Shown piece by piece: positions 41,537 through 51,278 of a stretch of DNA of 64,000 nt (positions within the stretch are counted from its first letter, which is position 1; each line of letters opens with the position of its first letter). The notes under the pieces are model-generated. The model was not told the DNA's origin. It saw only the letters and a list, made by a program, of their open reading frames with translations, and did not search any database. A program made the translations under genes and the position numbers. Source of the stretch: Luteimonas gilva (GTDB taxonomy: Bacteria; Pseudomonadota; Gammaproteobacteria; Xanthomonadales; Xanthomonadaceae); NCBI RefSeq assembly GCF_005239095.1, contig NZ_SZUA01000001.1, positions 708,848 to 772,847 on the forward strand, written 5' to 3'.

Positions 41537-44500
41537 ATGAAACGCATGCTGATCAACGCGACGCAGGCCGAAGAGCTGCGCGTCGCCATCGTCGACGGAC
41601 AGACCCTTTACGACATCGATATCGAGCAACCGTCCAAAGAACAAAAGAAATCCAATATCTACAAGGGCAAGATCACCCGCCTCGAGCCCTCCCTGGAAGC
41701 CGCCTTCGTCGATTACGGCGCCGAACGCCACGGCTTCCTGCCGCTGAAGGAAATTTCCCGCGACTACTTCCAAGCCGGCGTCGACCACCATAAGGCCGGC
41801 CTGAAGGAACTGCTGCGCGAGGGCCAGGAAGTCGTGGTCCAGGTCGACAAGGAAGAACGCGGCAACAAGGGCGCGGCCCTGACCACGTTCATCTCCCTGG
41901 CCGGCCGCTACATGGTGCTGATGCCCAACTCGCCCACCGCCGGCGGCGTTTCGCGCCGGATCGAGGGCGACGACCGCGCCGCGCTGAAGGAAGCGATGGA
42001 CAAGCTGACCATCCCCGACGACATGGGGGTGATCATCCGCACCGCCGGCGTCGGCCGCGACGCCGAAGAGCTGCAGTGGGACCTGGACTACCTGCTCCAG
42101 GTCTGGCGCTCGATCGCCGAAGCCGCCCTGACCAAGCCGGCGCCGTTCCTGATCTACCAGGAGTCGCGCCTGATCATCCGCGCCCTGCGCGACTACATGC
42201 GCGCGGACGTCGGCGAGATCCTGGTCGACGCGCCGGAAATGTACGAGGAAGCCAAGGAATTCGTGCAGCAGGTGATGCCGCACAACCTGCGCAAGCTCAA
42301 GCACTACACCGACGACACGCCGCTGTTCAACCGCTTCCAGATCGAATCGCAGATCGAAAACGCCTACGAGCGCCAGGTGCGGCTGCCGTCCGGCGGCTCC
42401 ATCGTGGTCGACCAGACCGAAGCGCTGACCGCGATCGACGTCAACTCGGCCCGCGCCACCAAGGGCGGCGACATCGAGGAAACCGCGTTCCACACCAATT
42501 GCGAAGCGGCCGATGAAGTCGCCCGCCAGATGCGCCTGCGCGACCTGGGCGGGCTGGTGGTGATCGACTTCATCGACATGGCCTCGAACAAGCACCAGCG
42601 CGAAGTCGAGAACCGGCTGCAGAACGCGCTGAAGTACGACCGCGCCCGCGTCCAGATCGGCCGCATCTCGCGCTTCGGCCTGCTGGAAATGAGCCGCCAG
42701 CGCCTGCGCCCGAGCCTGGGCGAGGCCAGCCAGATCGTCTGCCCGCGCTGCGACGGCCACGGCCGCATGCGCAGCGTCGAATCGCTGTCGCTGTCGATCC
42801 TGCGCGTGACCGAAGAGCACGCGATGAAGGAGAACACCGGCCAGGTGCTGGTGCAGGCGCCGACCGAGATCGCCAACTTCCTGCTCAACGAGAAGCGCCG
42901 CGCGCTGGCCGAAATCGAACAGCGCCACGACGCGCCGATCGTGATCGTCGCCGACGACCAGTTGGAAACTCCGCACTACGAAGTCACCCGGATCCGCGAG
43001 AACGAGCTGAGCGAAGAGACCAGCAAGCCCAGCTATCAACGCGGCACCCCGCGCAAACTGGCCACGCATGCGCTGACCAAGGCGCATCTGAACATTCCGC
43101 CCGCGCCGGCGGTGACCAACGTCAAGCCGCTGCAGCCGGCCCCGCTGCGCGAAGAGCCGCGCGAGGAAGCGCGTCCGGCTTACGCGCCGGTGCCTGCGCC
43201 GATCGCGGTTGCGCCCAGGCCCAAGGCCGGTTTCTTCGCGCGTTTGATGAATCTGTTCGGCGGCGAAGCTCCCGCCGCGCAGGCGCCGGCCGCCGCGCCG
43301 GCTCAGGCTTATCAGGACCGCGGCGGACGCAACGACCGCAACAACCCGCGCCGCGACGGCCGCAATGGCGGCAAGCCGCAGCAGCAAGGCCGCGATCGCC
43401 GCGACGATCAGAAGCGCGAAGATCAGCCAAAGCAGCGCGGCGGGCAACAGCAGCAAGCGCAGCAAGGCAACCAGCAGGCCAAGCAGCAAAAGCAGCAGGG
43501 TCAGCAGCAGAATCCGCCCAAGCAGCAACAGCAGCAAAAACAGGGGCAGCAGCAAAACCAGCCCAAGCAACAGCAGCCGCAAAAGCAGAACAAGCCGCAG
43601 GATCCTCAACGCGAAGCGCGGCCGCCCAAGCCTGAGCTGTCGGAAGCCGCACCGGCGCAGCAGCCGAATGCGCAGCCCAAGCCTGCGGCCATCGCCGACA
43701 AGCCCGCCGCGGTCGAAACCTCGCCTGCAGCGACCGTCGCGGTAGCGGCGCCCGCCGCCGCAGCGCTCGCGGTCGAGCACGCCACGCCCGTCGTCGAGAC
43801 CGATGCTGCGGCATCGCCCGCCGCAGAAGCCGCCGACGCCGCAACCGAAGCGAACGAGCATGCGGAAGGCGCGCGCCGCCGCCGCGGCCGTCGCGGCGGC
43901 CGCCGCCGCCGCCGTGGCGGCGCGGAAGGCGCTGCGCACGAGGAGTCGGGCGCCGGCGAAACCGCGCACGAGGACGCCGTCGCCGCGCATCGCTCGCAGC
44001 CCGAGTTCGATTTCGACGATCCGCAACCGACCGTCGCGGAAACAAAACCTGCCCCGGTCGTGCGCAACGAACCCGCGGTGACCGTCGCGCCACAACCGCC
44101 GGCGATCGAAGCCGAAACCGTCGCGGCGCCTGTCGCCGTCGCAGCGGCCGTCGAACCGGCGCATGCGCCGGTCGTCGAACCCGCACTTCCCCCGGCCGAC
44201 GCGGCTGCGGAAGCGGTGGCGGCCATCGAAACCGCTCCGGCGCCTTCGCGCATCGAACAAACCGATGCCGCGGCGGCCGCGGCTCAGATGGCGTCCGAGT
44301 CCGTCGCGCCTACGGCATCCGAACCCGCGACGCTCGAACCCGCCGCTCAAGCAGCGACGGAAGTCGCATCGGTAACCACAGAGCCGACATCACCCGCGGT
44401 CGAAAGCGCGAAGCCCGCCGTGGACGAGAACACGCACGCGGCCGACAAGCCGCGCGAGAGCGCGCCGAGCGTCTCGCGCCCGGTCGCGCGCGCGCCGCAG

Positions 44501-44827
44501 CAGGGCGAAGGCATCCATGCCCTGCCCTTATCCGCCGCGATCGCCGTGTCCTTGGCCGAAAGCGCCTATCGGCCGACGATCAAGTCCTTGTCGGAGCCGG
44601 CCGCCGCGAAACCCGAGTCGCCCGCGGAAGCGCTGCGCACCGAAACTCCGGTCGCAACGGATCTGGAAAAGAAGGACAGCGCCGCACCGACGCAGGACCT
44701 ATTGTTCGGCGGCACCCCGGTATCGCTCGCTGCAGACGAGGAACAGGACCGCACCGCGGCGGCCCGTCCGCCGTCCGCCGCGGATGCGGGCGACGAAGCG
44801 CCGCGAGAAGGCGAACACGGCGTTTGA
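41537..44827 (+). CDS. rne: Ribonuclease E
   Basis: Essential endoribonuclease for mRNA decay and rRNA/tRNA processing, and scaffold of the degradosome. The 1096-residue protein has the S1 domain (about 37-118), 5'-sensor, DNase-I-like catalytic domain with Asp301 (AIDVNS) and Asp344 (VIDFIDM), and the Zn-link Cys402/Cys405 (CPRC). From about residue 520 it is disordered: a Gln/Lys/Pro-rich tract near 613-690 with long Gln runs, an Arg-rich RNA-binding patch ([14 protein letters not shown], about 780-795) and about 280 residues rich in Ala, Val, Glu and Pro. Start [10 protein letters not shown] matches the family. Ends in a strong hairpin. Confidence 0.97.
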   Translation: MKRMLINATQAEELRVAIVDGQTLYDIDIEQPSKEQKKSNIYKGKITRLEPSLEAAFVDYGAERHGFLPLKEISRDYFQAGVDHHKAGLKELLREGQEVVVQVDKEERGNKGAALTTFISLAGRYMVLMPNSPTAGGVSRRIEGDDRAALKEAMDKLTIPDDMGVIIRTAGVGRDAEELQWDLDYLLQVWRSIAEAALTKPAPFLIYQESRLIIRALRDYMRADVGEILVDAPEMYEEAKEFVQQVMPHNLRKLKHYTDDTPLFNRFQIESQIENAYERQVRLPSGGSIVVDQTEALTAIDVNSARATKGGDIEETAFHTNCEAADEVARQMRLRDLGGLVVIDFIDMASNKHQREVENRLQNALKYDRARVQIGRISRFGLLEMSRQRLRPSLGEASQIVCPRCDGHGRMRSVESLSLSILRVTEEHAMKENTGQVLVQAPTEIANFLLNEKRRALAEIEQRHDAPIVIVADDQLETPHYEVTRIRENELSEETSKPSYQRGTPRKLATHALTKAHLNIPPAPAVTNVKPLQPAPLREEPREEARPAYAPVPAPIAVAPRPKAGFFARLMNLFGGEAPAAQAPAAAPAQAYQDRGGRNDRNNPRRDGRNGGKPQQQGRDRRDDQKREDQPKQRGGQQQQAQQGNQQAKQQKQQGQQQNPPKQQQQQKQGQQQNQPKQQQPQKQNKPQDPQREARPPKPELSEAAPAQQPNAQPKPAAIADKPAAVETSPAATVAVAAPAAAALAVEHATPVVETDAAASPAAEAADAATEANEHAEGARRRRGRRGGRRRRRGGAEGAAHEESGAGETAHEDAVAAHRSQPEFDFDDPQPTVAETKPAPVVRNEPAVTVAPQPPAIEAETVAAPVAVAAAVEPAHAPVVEPALPPADAAAEAVAAIETAPAPSRIEQTDAAAAAAQMASESVAPTASEPATLEPAAQAATEVASVTTEPTSPAVESAKPAVDENTHAADKPRESAPSVSRPVARAPQQGEGIHALPLSAAIAVSLAESAYRPTIKSLSEPAAAKPESPAEALRTETPVATDLEKKDSAAPTQDLLFGGTPVSLAADEEQDRTAAARPPSAADAGDEAPREGEHGV

Positions 44828-44830
44828 CCC

Positions 44831-44862
44831 AGCGGGGACGGTTCGCACGAACCGTCCCTGCT
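44831..44862. terminator. Strong hairpin after rne, between convergent genes
   Basis: About fifteen-base arms (AGCGGGGACGGTTCG / CGAACCGTCCCTGCT, one G-U pair), four bases after the rne stop. Few T residues follow, so it may be a terminator or a 3' stabilising hairpin; it also lies beyond the stop of the convergent response-regulator gene. Confidence 0.7.
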
Positions 44863-44896
44863 TTCCCGATAAATACGGTTTCCGCGCGGACTGGGC

Positions 44897-45544
44897 TCAG
44901 ACCGCGTGTGCGGGATTGCTCAATCCGTATTGGCCGGCCAGCCGGGCCAGCGCGATGCTGTCGCCCACGCCGAGCTTTTCGAACAAGCGCGTCTTGTGCG
45001 TATTGACGGTCTTCGCGCTCAAACTCAGGCGTTTGGCGATGTCTTCCTGGCGCAAGCCTTGGGTCAGCAACAAGGCGATTTCCATCTCGCGCGCCGACAA
45101 GGCTTCGAACGGCGAACCGCCGCCCTGCATGCCGGACAACGCCATCGCCTGGGCCACGCCGCTTGCCAAATAACGCTTGCCGCGCGCCACGTCGCGCACC
45201 GCGCGCAGCAATTCCGCGCTGTCGCCGCCTTTGCCGACGTAACCGGACGCGCCGGCTTCGAGCAAACGCTTGGGCATCGGCCCGTCTTCCAGCACCGACA
45301 CCACGATCACCCGCGTGCCGTGATCGCCCTTGACCACGCGCTCGGTCACTTCCAGCCCGCTGACGCCGGGCAGGTGCAAATCGCACAGCACGACATCGGG
45401 TTTCAATTTGCGGATCTTGGGCAGCGCTTCTTCGCCGCTGTCGGCTTCGCCCACCACTTCGATATCGACTTCCCCGCCCAGGATCATCCTCATCCCGGTG
45501 CGGACCAGGACATGGTCGTCGACCAGAAAGACGCGAATCGTCAT
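44897..45544 (-). CDS. Response regulator, NarL/FixJ family, GacA/UvrY-like
   Basis: Two-component regulator of 215 residues. Receiver domain (1-118) with acidic pair Asp9/Asp10, phospho-acceptor Asp55 in VVLCDLHLPG, and Lys104; LuxR-type HTH at about 148-205 (LSAREMEIALLLTQGLRQEDIAKRLSLSAKTVNTHKTRLFEKL). The ALSAREMEIALL and TVNTHKTRLFEKL segments resemble GacA/UvrY, the activator of CsrA-sequestering small RNAs. No sensor kinase or uvrC is adjacent, unlike the usual uvrY-uvrC pair, so GacA identity is a similarity judgement. Confidence 0.87.
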   Translation of the reverse strand: MTIRVFLVDDHVLVRTGMRMILGGEVDIEVVGEADSGEEALPKIRKLKPDVVLCDLHLPGVSGLEVTERVVKGDHGTRVIVVSVLEDGPMPKRLLEAGASGYVGKGGDSAELLRAVRDVARGKRYLASGVAQAMALSGMQGGGSPFEALSAREMEIALLLTQGLRQEDIAKRLSLSAKTVNTHKTRLFEKLGVGDSIALARLAGQYGLSNPAHAV

Positions 45545-45647
45545 CCGTACAACTCCACTCTCCCGCCGTCAGCGTAGGCGGCGGCCGCAGGCTTGGCAAG
45601 GGCGGAGGCCATGAATAAAAGATTCCGGAGGACGGACGGCATGCGAT

Positions 45648-46541
45648 TCAACCGAGCGCGGTATCGAGCAACATCATCAACACGAAACCGACGATCAAGC
45701 CGCCGGTCGCGAACGCTTCGTGTCCTTTGCGGTGCGATTCGGGGATGATCTCGTGGCTGATCACGAACAGCATCGCGCCGGCCGCGAAAGCCAACCCCCA
45801 GGGCAATAGCGCCGCGGACAGGCCGATCACCGCCGCGCCGATCACGGCGCCCACCGGTTCCACCAGCCCCGAGGCCATGCCGATCGCCACCGCCAGCCCG
45901 CGCTTGTAGCCGGCCGATACCAACGCCACCGCCACGACCAGGCCTTCGGGCACGTCCTGGATCGCGATGCCCATCGCCAGCGCGCCGGCGCGCACCGGAT
46001 CGGTGCCGGCGTAACCGACGCCGATCGCCAAGCCTTCCGGCAGGTTGTGCAGCACGATCGCGAAAACGAACAGCCAGGTGCGCCGCAACGCGCGCGCCGC
46101 GTGGCCTTCCACGCCTTTGATGAAATGCTCGTGCGGCAGAAGGCGCTCCATCAGCAGCAACAAAGCCGCGCCCAGGACGATGCCGCCGCCGACGATCAAG
46201 CCCGCGCCCCAATTGCCGGCGCCGCGCGCCTCGGCCGTAGCGATCGCCGGCACGATCAGCGAGAACGAGCACGCCGCCAGCATCACGCCCGCGCCGAAAC
46301 CGAACAGCGTGTCCTGCACGCGATCGGACAGCCGTTGCGAGAACCAGACCGGCAACGCGCCCAACGCGGTGGCGATCGCCGCCATCGATCCGCCGAGGAA
46401 AGCGTTGAACACCGGCGCCGGATAGTCCGAACGCAGGTGCTGCCACAACCCCTGCAGCATCGCGAACAAGCCCAGCACGACGATCCCCATGCCGAGCCAA
46501 CGGCGGAATACGGCGGCGGGCGGCAGCGAAGGGCTGTGCAT
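45648..46541 (-). CDS. ZIP-family divalent metal transporter
   Basis: Inner-membrane metal (zinc or iron) uptake or release protein of 297 residues with about eight helices. TM4 carries the metal motif HNLPEGLAIG and TM5 the partner motif QDVPEGLVVA, as in the GufA/ZupT group; a short cytoplasmic His-containing loop (LLPHEHFIKGVEGHAARA) lies between TM3 and TM4. The last helix pair holds SHEIIPESHRKGHE. The open frame continues upstream, but ATG 46541 (MHSPSLPPAAVFRRW) gives a sensible N-terminus. It is divergent from the M28 peptidase gene. Confidence 0.9.
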   Translation of the reverse strand: MHSPSLPPAAVFRRWLGMGIVVLGLFAMLQGLWQHLRSDYPAPVFNAFLGGSMAAIATALGALPVWFSQRLSDRVQDTLFGFGAGVMLAACSFSLIVPAIATAEARGAGNWGAGLIVGGGIVLGAALLLLMERLLPHEHFIKGVEGHAARALRRTWLFVFAIVLHNLPEGLAIGVGYAGTDPVRAGALAMGIAIQDVPEGLVVAVALVSAGYKRGLAVAIGMASGLVEPVGAVIGAAVIGLSAALLPWGLAFAAGAMLFVISHEIIPESHRKGHEAFATGGLIVGFVLMMLLDTALG

Positions 46542-46635
46542 GCCGCCATCTGACCACAACGCCGGTGGGCTGGGTAGCACGGGCCGGAGAACACGCGAAT
46601 CGTGCACACTAGAGGCTCGATTCCAGGGGGTTCCC

Positions 46636-47541
46636 ATGCCGATATCCGTCCGCTCCGCTTGTTCCGCATTGCTCGCCGCTGCGCTGCTGGCCGTTTGCGC
46701 ATCGCTTGCGCCCGTCGCCGCGCGCGAGAAGGCCGCTGTCGCCGCGCCTGCCGCCGGCGCAGAAGCCTGGCTGGCCGACGTCACCGCGATTTCTTCGGCC
46801 GCCGATAACGCCGGGCGGCGTGCGGCGATCGAAAGCGCGCTCGCCGCCTCCGGGCTTAAGGCGGAGCGCAAGCCTTTCGCGATCGACAAGCGCGAAGGCG
46901 TGAATCTGTTCGCCGATGTCGGCGGTCCTGCCGACGCGCCCTTGCTGCTGATCGGTGCGCATTCGGACAAAGTCGAAGCGGGGCGCGGCGCCACCGACAA
47001 CGCATCCGGCAGCGCGGCCGTATTGGCGCTGGCGCAACGCTTGAAGCAGCGCCCGCTGCAACATCACCGGGTGCGCGTCGCGTTCTGGGATTTGGAAGAA
47101 CTGGGCCTGCTCGGCTCGCGCGCCTACGTCGCCGACGGCAAGGACAAGCCCGCGCTGTACGTCAATTTCGACGTGTTCGGCTGGGGCGACGCCTTGTGGA
47201 TGCAGACCCTGGACGAAGCGCATCCGCTGGTGGCGGCGAGCCGCAGCGCCACCGAAACTTCGGGCATCGCGTTGAACGCTGGCAAAGCCTATCCGCCCAC
47301 CGATCACCTCGCCTTCCAGAAAGCGGGCTGGCCGGCGGTGTCGTATTCGCTGGTCGGGCGCAGCGAGATTTCCGGCATCCTGGACGAATTCGCGGGCAAG
47401 AAAGTCGACCCTGCGCCGAAAGTGATGCAAGTGATCCACAGCGACAACGACACGCTCGCCCAGCTCGACGCGACCGAAGCCGCGAAGGGTGTGGATGCGG
47501 TGGAAGCCGCGTTGCGCGTCTGGGATGCCGACAGCCGATAG
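46636..47541 (+). CDS. M28-family zinc metallopeptidase, secreted
   Basis: Predicted aminopeptidase-type enzyme of 301 residues with a signal peptide (cleaved near residue 29). Metal ligands and catalytic residues follow the M28 pattern: His109 in IGAHSDKV, Asp121 in TDNASGSAA, Glu154/Glu155 in WDLEELGLLGS, Asp179 in VNFDVFG and His268 in VIHSDND. The domain is compact and has no visible PA insert. AGGGGG ribosome site before ATG 46636. Substrate unknown; exported, so it probably acts in the periplasm or outside. Confidence 0.9.
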   Translation: MPISVRSACSALLAAALLAVCASLAPVAAREKAAVAAPAAGAEAWLADVTAISSAADNAGRRAAIESALAASGLKAERKPFAIDKREGVNLFADVGGPADAPLLLIGAHSDKVEAGRGATDNASGSAAVLALAQRLKQRPLQHHRVRVAFWDLEELGLLGSRAYVADGKDKPALYVNFDVFGWGDALWMQTLDEAHPLVAASRSATETSGIALNAGKAYPPTDHLAFQKAGWPAVSYSLVGRSEISGILDEFAGKKVDPAPKVMQVIHSDNDTLAQLDATEAAKGVDAVEAALRVWDADSR

Positions 47542-47559
47542 GGTTCGGCGCCCGATGCC

Positions 47560-47652
47560 TGTAAGAGCGGCTTCAGCCGCGAGCCTTTTCTCTGAAATCG
47601 CGGCGATGTCGCGATTTGAAGGAAAGAGCTCGCGGCTGAAGCCGCTCCTACA
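47560..47652. repeat. Extragenic inverted repeat (GAGCGGCTTCAGCCGCGAG type)
   Basis: Perfect 19-base arms at 47565-47583 and 47629-47647 flank an inner palindrome AAATCGC-N9-GCGATTT (about 47595-47617). TGTA and CTACA close the element. It sits between the M28 peptidase gene and the PEP-mutase-family gene. Elements with this sequence are frequent in intergenic DNA of Lysobacter and Stenotrophomonas, by recollection. Confidence 0.8.
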
Positions 47653-47742
47653 AAAAACGGTCCCCTTAGTGTGTCCGAAAACGGCCAGCGGTCACGACCC
47701 CGGGCATGACATCATGGAGACCTCACGCATCGGGACGCTTCG

Positions 47743-48552
47743 ATGGCTCTTACCTCAGAAAACAACCGCATCTTCCACGGCCTCCACCAGAACGGCCTAT
47801 TGCTGCTGGCCAACGCCTGGGACGCCGGCAGCGCCAAATTGATCGAGAACCAAGGCGCGAAAGCGATCGCCACCACCAGCGCGGGCGTCGCCTGGTCCTT
47901 GGGTTATCCCGACGGCGATGCGCTGCCGCTGGCCAAGCTCGCGGACGCCGTCGCCAACATGGCGCGCGTCTTGAAGGTTCCCCTCACCACCGACATGGAA
48001 TCGGGCTACTCGGACGACCCGGCCACCGTCGCCGACAACGCGCTGAGATTGATCGATGCCGGCGCGGTGGGCATCAATCTCGAAGACGGCAACGGGTCGC
48101 CCGCTCTGCTCTGCGCGAAGATCGAAGCGATCAAGAGCGCAGCAGCGAAGGCCGGCGGCGAGTTGTTCGTCAATGCACGCACCGACGTCTACCTCGCGGG
48201 TCTGGCGCCGGAGCCGAGGCGCGTCGAGGAAACCTTGGCGCGCGGCCGCGCCTATCGCAACGCCGGCGCGGACGGATTCTTCGTTCCCGGCGTAGTCGCG
48301 GAAAACGACATCCGCGCCATCGCTTCGGGGGTGGACCTGCCTTTGAACGTGATGGCGCGTCCCGCCTTTCCCGGCGCACGCGAACTGCAGGATTGGGGCG
48401 TGCGCCGGCTCAGCGCCGGCCCTTATCTCACCGCTTCGGCCTACACGCGCGTGGCCGGTCTGGCGAAACGCTTCCTGGCCGATGGCGTATCGGCGCCGTT
48501 GATCCAGGACGCGATGGGCTACTCCGACATCAACGCCTGGTTCGCGGACTGA
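47743..48552 (+). CDS. Isocitrate lyase/phosphoenolpyruvate mutase-family protein
   Basis: TIM-barrel enzyme of 269 residues in the PEP mutase/isocitrate lyase superfamily. Visible motifs: LLLANAWDAGSAKLIENQGAKA, TTSAGVAWSLGYPDG, the metal-binding TTDMESGY, INLEDGN and VNARTDVYL. It lacks the catalytic KKCGH-type loop of true isocitrate lyase, so a carboxyvinyl-phosphonate mutase- or oxaloacetate-decarboxylase-like C-C or P-C lyase is more likely. Substrate unknown. Its 3' end overlaps the convergent xthA gene by 34 bases. Confidence 0.88.
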   Translation: MALTSENNRIFHGLHQNGLLLLANAWDAGSAKLIENQGAKAIATTSAGVAWSLGYPDGDALPLAKLADAVANMARVLKVPLTTDMESGYSDDPATVADNALRLIDAGAVGINLEDGNGSPALLCAKIEAIKSAAAKAGGELFVNARTDVYLAGLAPEPRRVEETLARGRAYRNAGADGFFVPGVVAENDIRAIASGVDLPLNVMARPAFPGARELQDWGVRRLSAGPYLTASAYTRVAGLAKRFLADGVSAPLIQDAMGYSDINAWFAD

Positions 48553-49448
48553 CCTTCGGCGCCCGTTGCCTCATCCGCGGACGGGCTCCGCTTGCGCGCC
48601 TTCTTCGCCGCTTTCCGGCCCGATAGCCGCGCCCATACCGGCGCGTGATCGCTCGCCTTGGGCAGATCCCGCACCCAGCGATCCACCCCCGCTTCCTGCA
48701 ACCGGGACGCGAGTTCGGCGTTCAACAGGATGTGGTCGATGCGCAAGCCGGCATTGCGCGGCCAATGCTGGCGGAAATAATCCCAGAACGTATAGATCCT
48801 TTCCCCGGGGTGCGTTTCGCGCAAGGCATCGACCCACCCCTGCGCGAGCAGTGCTTCGTAGCGCGCGCGGCTTTCCGGCTGCAGCAATGCATCCTTGCGC
48901 CAGGACGCCGGGTTGTAGATGTCGAAGTCGGTGGGCACGACGTTGAAATCCCCTACCAAGGCGACCGGATGTCCGCTGGCGAACAGCGACTCCGCGTGAC
49001 GGTTCAGGCGGTCGAACCATTTCAACTTGTAGTCGAACTTCGGTCCGGGCTGCGGATTGCCGTTCGGCAAATACAGGCAGCCGACCACGATGCCGTGCGC
49101 TGCCGCTTCCAGATAGCGGCTTTGGTCGTCGGCGCGGTCGCCAGGCAACGCGCGCCGGATTTCCACCGGATCGGCGCCCCGGGCCAAGATCGCGACGCCG
49201 TTCCAGGAGCGCTGGCCGTGCCACAGCGCGCCGTAGCCGGCTTTGCGGATGTCGGCAGCCGGAAAGCCTTCGTCGACCGCCTTCAACTCCTGCAAACAGG
49301 CGATGTCCGGCGCCTCTTCGTCCAGCCAAGCCAGCAGGTGCGGCAGCCTCGATCGGATGCCGTTGACGTTGTAGGTGGCCAATTTCAGCGGCTTTGCGGC
49401 TGGATTCTTCTTGGTTGGCACGGCGACTTTCCGGCGCGAGCGAGTCAT
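48519..49448 (-). CDS. xthA: Exodeoxyribonuclease III
   Basis: DNA repair AP endonuclease/3' exonuclease of 309 residues. The EEP domain has NVNGIRSRLPHLL near the N-terminus, CLQELK with the metal Glu, VALVGDFNVVPTDFD, LRIDHILLN and the final SDHAPVWARL. An extra N-terminal basic stretch (MTRSRRKVAVPTKKN) and a basic, low-complexity tail of about 33 residues (GRKAAKKARKRS...) extend the usual 260-270 residues. The tail runs into the end of the convergent lyase-family gene. Start ATG 49448 is the first Met that precedes the domain closely; an earlier start is unlikely. Confidence 0.93.
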   Translation of the reverse strand: MTRSRRKVAVPTKKNPAAKPLKLATYNVNGIRSRLPHLLAWLDEEAPDIACLQELKAVDEGFPAADIRKAGYGALWHGQRSWNGVAILARGADPVEIRRALPGDRADDQSRYLEAAAHGIVVGCLYLPNGNPQPGPKFDYKLKWFDRLNRHAESLFASGHPVALVGDFNVVPTDFDIYNPASWRKDALLQPESRARYEALLAQGWVDALRETHPGERIYTFWDYFRQHWPRNAGLRIDHILLNAELASRLQEAGVDRWVRDLPKASDHAPVWARLSGRKAAKKARKRSPSADEATGAEGQSANQALMSE

Positions 49449-49514
49449 CGGAACATACCTTAAGCGCGTCAAGTCGACGCGAACGCACCGGCCCGCCGAT
49501 GGCGGATTCCGATT

Positions 49515-51113
49515 ATGCTCGGCCGTGTGCGCGATCCCTTCGAACCCCAGCTGCGGCGAGCTCGCGACCTGGAAATCGCAGGCGATCTTGCCGCGGCGCA
49601 TGCGATTTACGAATCCGTCTTGCGTGCCGAACCGGGCCGCCTGTACGTCCGCATGCGGCTGTCCCTGCTGGAACAAGCCTTCGGCCATTACCGCCGCTCG
49701 CGCGAACACGCGCTCGCCGCCGCGGACGCGGTGCGCAGCGGCCGCTGGAGCCAAATCGGCTCGGTAACCGCCCGCCTGCTCGCCTTCGACGAAGGCGAAG
49801 CGCTGCACGGCCTGATCCGCGCCGCCGACTGGAGCAGCGTAGAGATCGCCCGCAATTCGCCGTTATTGGCGCAGCAGTTGTATTTGACCGATCGCGCGGA
49901 CATGGCCCTGGATCTGATCGATGCGGTCTTCGCGAAAGCGGCCGACAGCGAGCACTTGAGTTACGCCCGCGCCAACGCCTTGCGCTACACCGGCCGCCTG
50001 GACGAAGCGACGGCGGAATACGAACGATGCCTGAGCCTGCAACCGAACTATGTCCATGCGCATTGGGCGCTGGCCTATCACCAGGCCTCGGACCCGCCGC
50101 TGTCGCGCATCGAACGGATCGAGAAGACGCAGGCCGCGCTGGATCCCGCATCGCCCGACCAGGCTTATCTGCATTACGCGCTGTTCAAGGAATACGACGC
50201 GGCGGACGATGCCGATTCGGCCTGGCGGCACCTCATGGCCGGCGCACAGATCAAGCGGCGAACCTTGCGATACGATTCCGCGGCGGAGCAAGCGGATTTC
50301 GAAGCGGTTATGCGGTCCGTCGATGCGGACTTCATCCACGATCCCCGCTCTACCCTGCCGAACCCGGACCGGGTTCCGATCTTCGTCGTCGGCATGCCGC
50401 GCACCGGCACGACGCTATTGGAACGCATCCTAGGCAATCAGAGCCGAGCGGCGGCCGGCGGCGAATTGCGGGACTTCAACACCGCGTTATGCCTGGCGAC
50501 GGACGGCTTCGTCCCTTCTTCGCCTACTCCGGCCTGGCTCGAACGCCTGCGAGCCATCGACTTAGCCGGCGTCGGCGACGAATATCTACGGCGCACCGCG
50601 GACCGCTATGCGGGCGGTCGCTATTTGATCGACAAGAACCCGATGAATTTCGCGTATGCCGGCCACGTCGCGAAGGCGCTGCCGCAAGCGAAGATCCTGT
50701 GCTTGCGGCGCAACGCGATGGACGCCTGCTTTTCCAACCTGAAAGAACTTTTCACGAATGCCGCTTACGGCTACAGCTACGACCAGGCCGAACTGGCGGA
50801 CCATTACGCCCGTTTCTCCGCGTTATGCGATCACTGGCAACGCGCCATGCCCGAACGTTTCTTGACGGTGGATTACGAAGATTTGGTGTCCGATCCCCTG
50901 TCGGCGTCGGATAGGATCGCAGGATTCTGCGGGTTGGCGTTCGAACCGGACAGCGTCGACATCACCCGGAACCGGACTGCGGTGGCGACCGCCAGCAGTT
51001 CCCAAGTGCGGCAACCGATCCATCGCCGCGGGGTGAATGCTTGGCGGAAATACGAGGCGTATCTGCAGCCTTTGCAGGAACGCTTGGATCGGGCGGCTTC
51101 GATTGGCTCATGA
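49515..51113 (+). CDS. TPR-containing sulfotransferase
   Basis: Product of 532 residues. The N-terminal half (about 10-250) is helical with TPR-like repeats, e.g. ALRYTGRLDEATAEYERCLSLQP. The C-terminal half is a sulfotransferase domain: PAPS-binding loop FVVGMPRTGTTLLERIL (about 290-306), the GGELRDFN segment, YLIDKNPMNFAYAGHV and CLRRNAMDACFSNL with the 3'-phosphate-binding Arg/Ser. Such fusions are common in proteobacteria; the acceptor (protein, lipid or glycan) is not known. The gene stands alone, divergent from xthA. Confidence 0.9.
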   Translation: MLGRVRDPFEPQLRRARDLEIAGDLAAAHAIYESVLRAEPGRLYVRMRLSLLEQAFGHYRRSREHALAAADAVRSGRWSQIGSVTARLLAFDEGEALHGLIRAADWSSVEIARNSPLLAQQLYLTDRADMALDLIDAVFAKAADSEHLSYARANALRYTGRLDEATAEYERCLSLQPNYVHAHWALAYHQASDPPLSRIERIEKTQAALDPASPDQAYLHYALFKEYDAADDADSAWRHLMAGAQIKRRTLRYDSAAEQADFEAVMRSVDADFIHDPRSTLPNPDRVPIFVVGMPRTGTTLLERILGNQSRAAAGGELRDFNTALCLATDGFVPSSPTPAWLERLRAIDLAGVGDEYLRRTADRYAGGRYLIDKNPMNFAYAGHVAKALPQAKILCLRRNAMDACFSNLKELFTNAAYGYSYDQAELADHYARFSALCDHWQRAMPERFLTVDYEDLVSDPLSASDRIAGFCGLAFEPDSVDITRNRTAVATASSSQVRQPIHRRGVNAWRKYEAYLQPLQERLDRAASIGS

Positions 51114-51114
51114 A

Positions 51115-51149
51115 CGCGGCAGGTCGAAGCTTTCGCTCGACCTGCCGCG
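51115..51149. terminator. Long hairpin between convergent genes
   Basis: Perfect thirteen-base arms CGCGGCAGGTCGA (51115-51127) and TCGACCTGCCGCG (51137-51149). It begins one base after the sulfotransferase stop. The T run is poor, so it could be a terminator or a stabilising hairpin serving both flanking genes. Confidence 0.7.
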
Positions 51150-51158
51150 ATTGCCCTG

Positions 51159-51278
51159 TTACGCCTCAGGCGGCACGACGGGTGCCGGACACTCCACGAC
51201 CGTACCCGGCGTGGCCGGTACCGGCTGCACGCCGAAAGAAGACGAGACTGCGAACAACGAAAAGAACAGGAATGACAT
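51159..51278 (-). CDS. Possible small secreted peptide, 39 residues
   Basis: Short frame MSFLFFSLFAVSSSFGVQPV followed by PATPGTVVECPAPVVPPEA. It looks like a signal peptide plus a Pro/Val-rich mature tail with a single Cys. An AAGGATC ribosome-like site lies about seven bases upstream. The frame remains open further upstream without a good ribosome site. Codon use is plausible, but the length makes it uncertain. No family recognised. Confidence 0.42.
   Translation of the reverse strand: MSFLFFSLFAVSSSFGVQPVPATPGTVVECPAPVVPPEA

Noticed and set aside
43376-43600. CAG/CAA-rich tract taken as a microsatellite or CRISPR-like array
   Set aside because: It is in frame in RNase E and encodes mixed Gln/Lys/Pro; unit lengths are irregular and there are no spacers.
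41357-44350. 997-codon frame opposite rne
   Set aside because: Leu- and Gly/Arg-rich runs are the antisense of RNase E's Gln/Lys and Ala tracts; rne is unambiguous.
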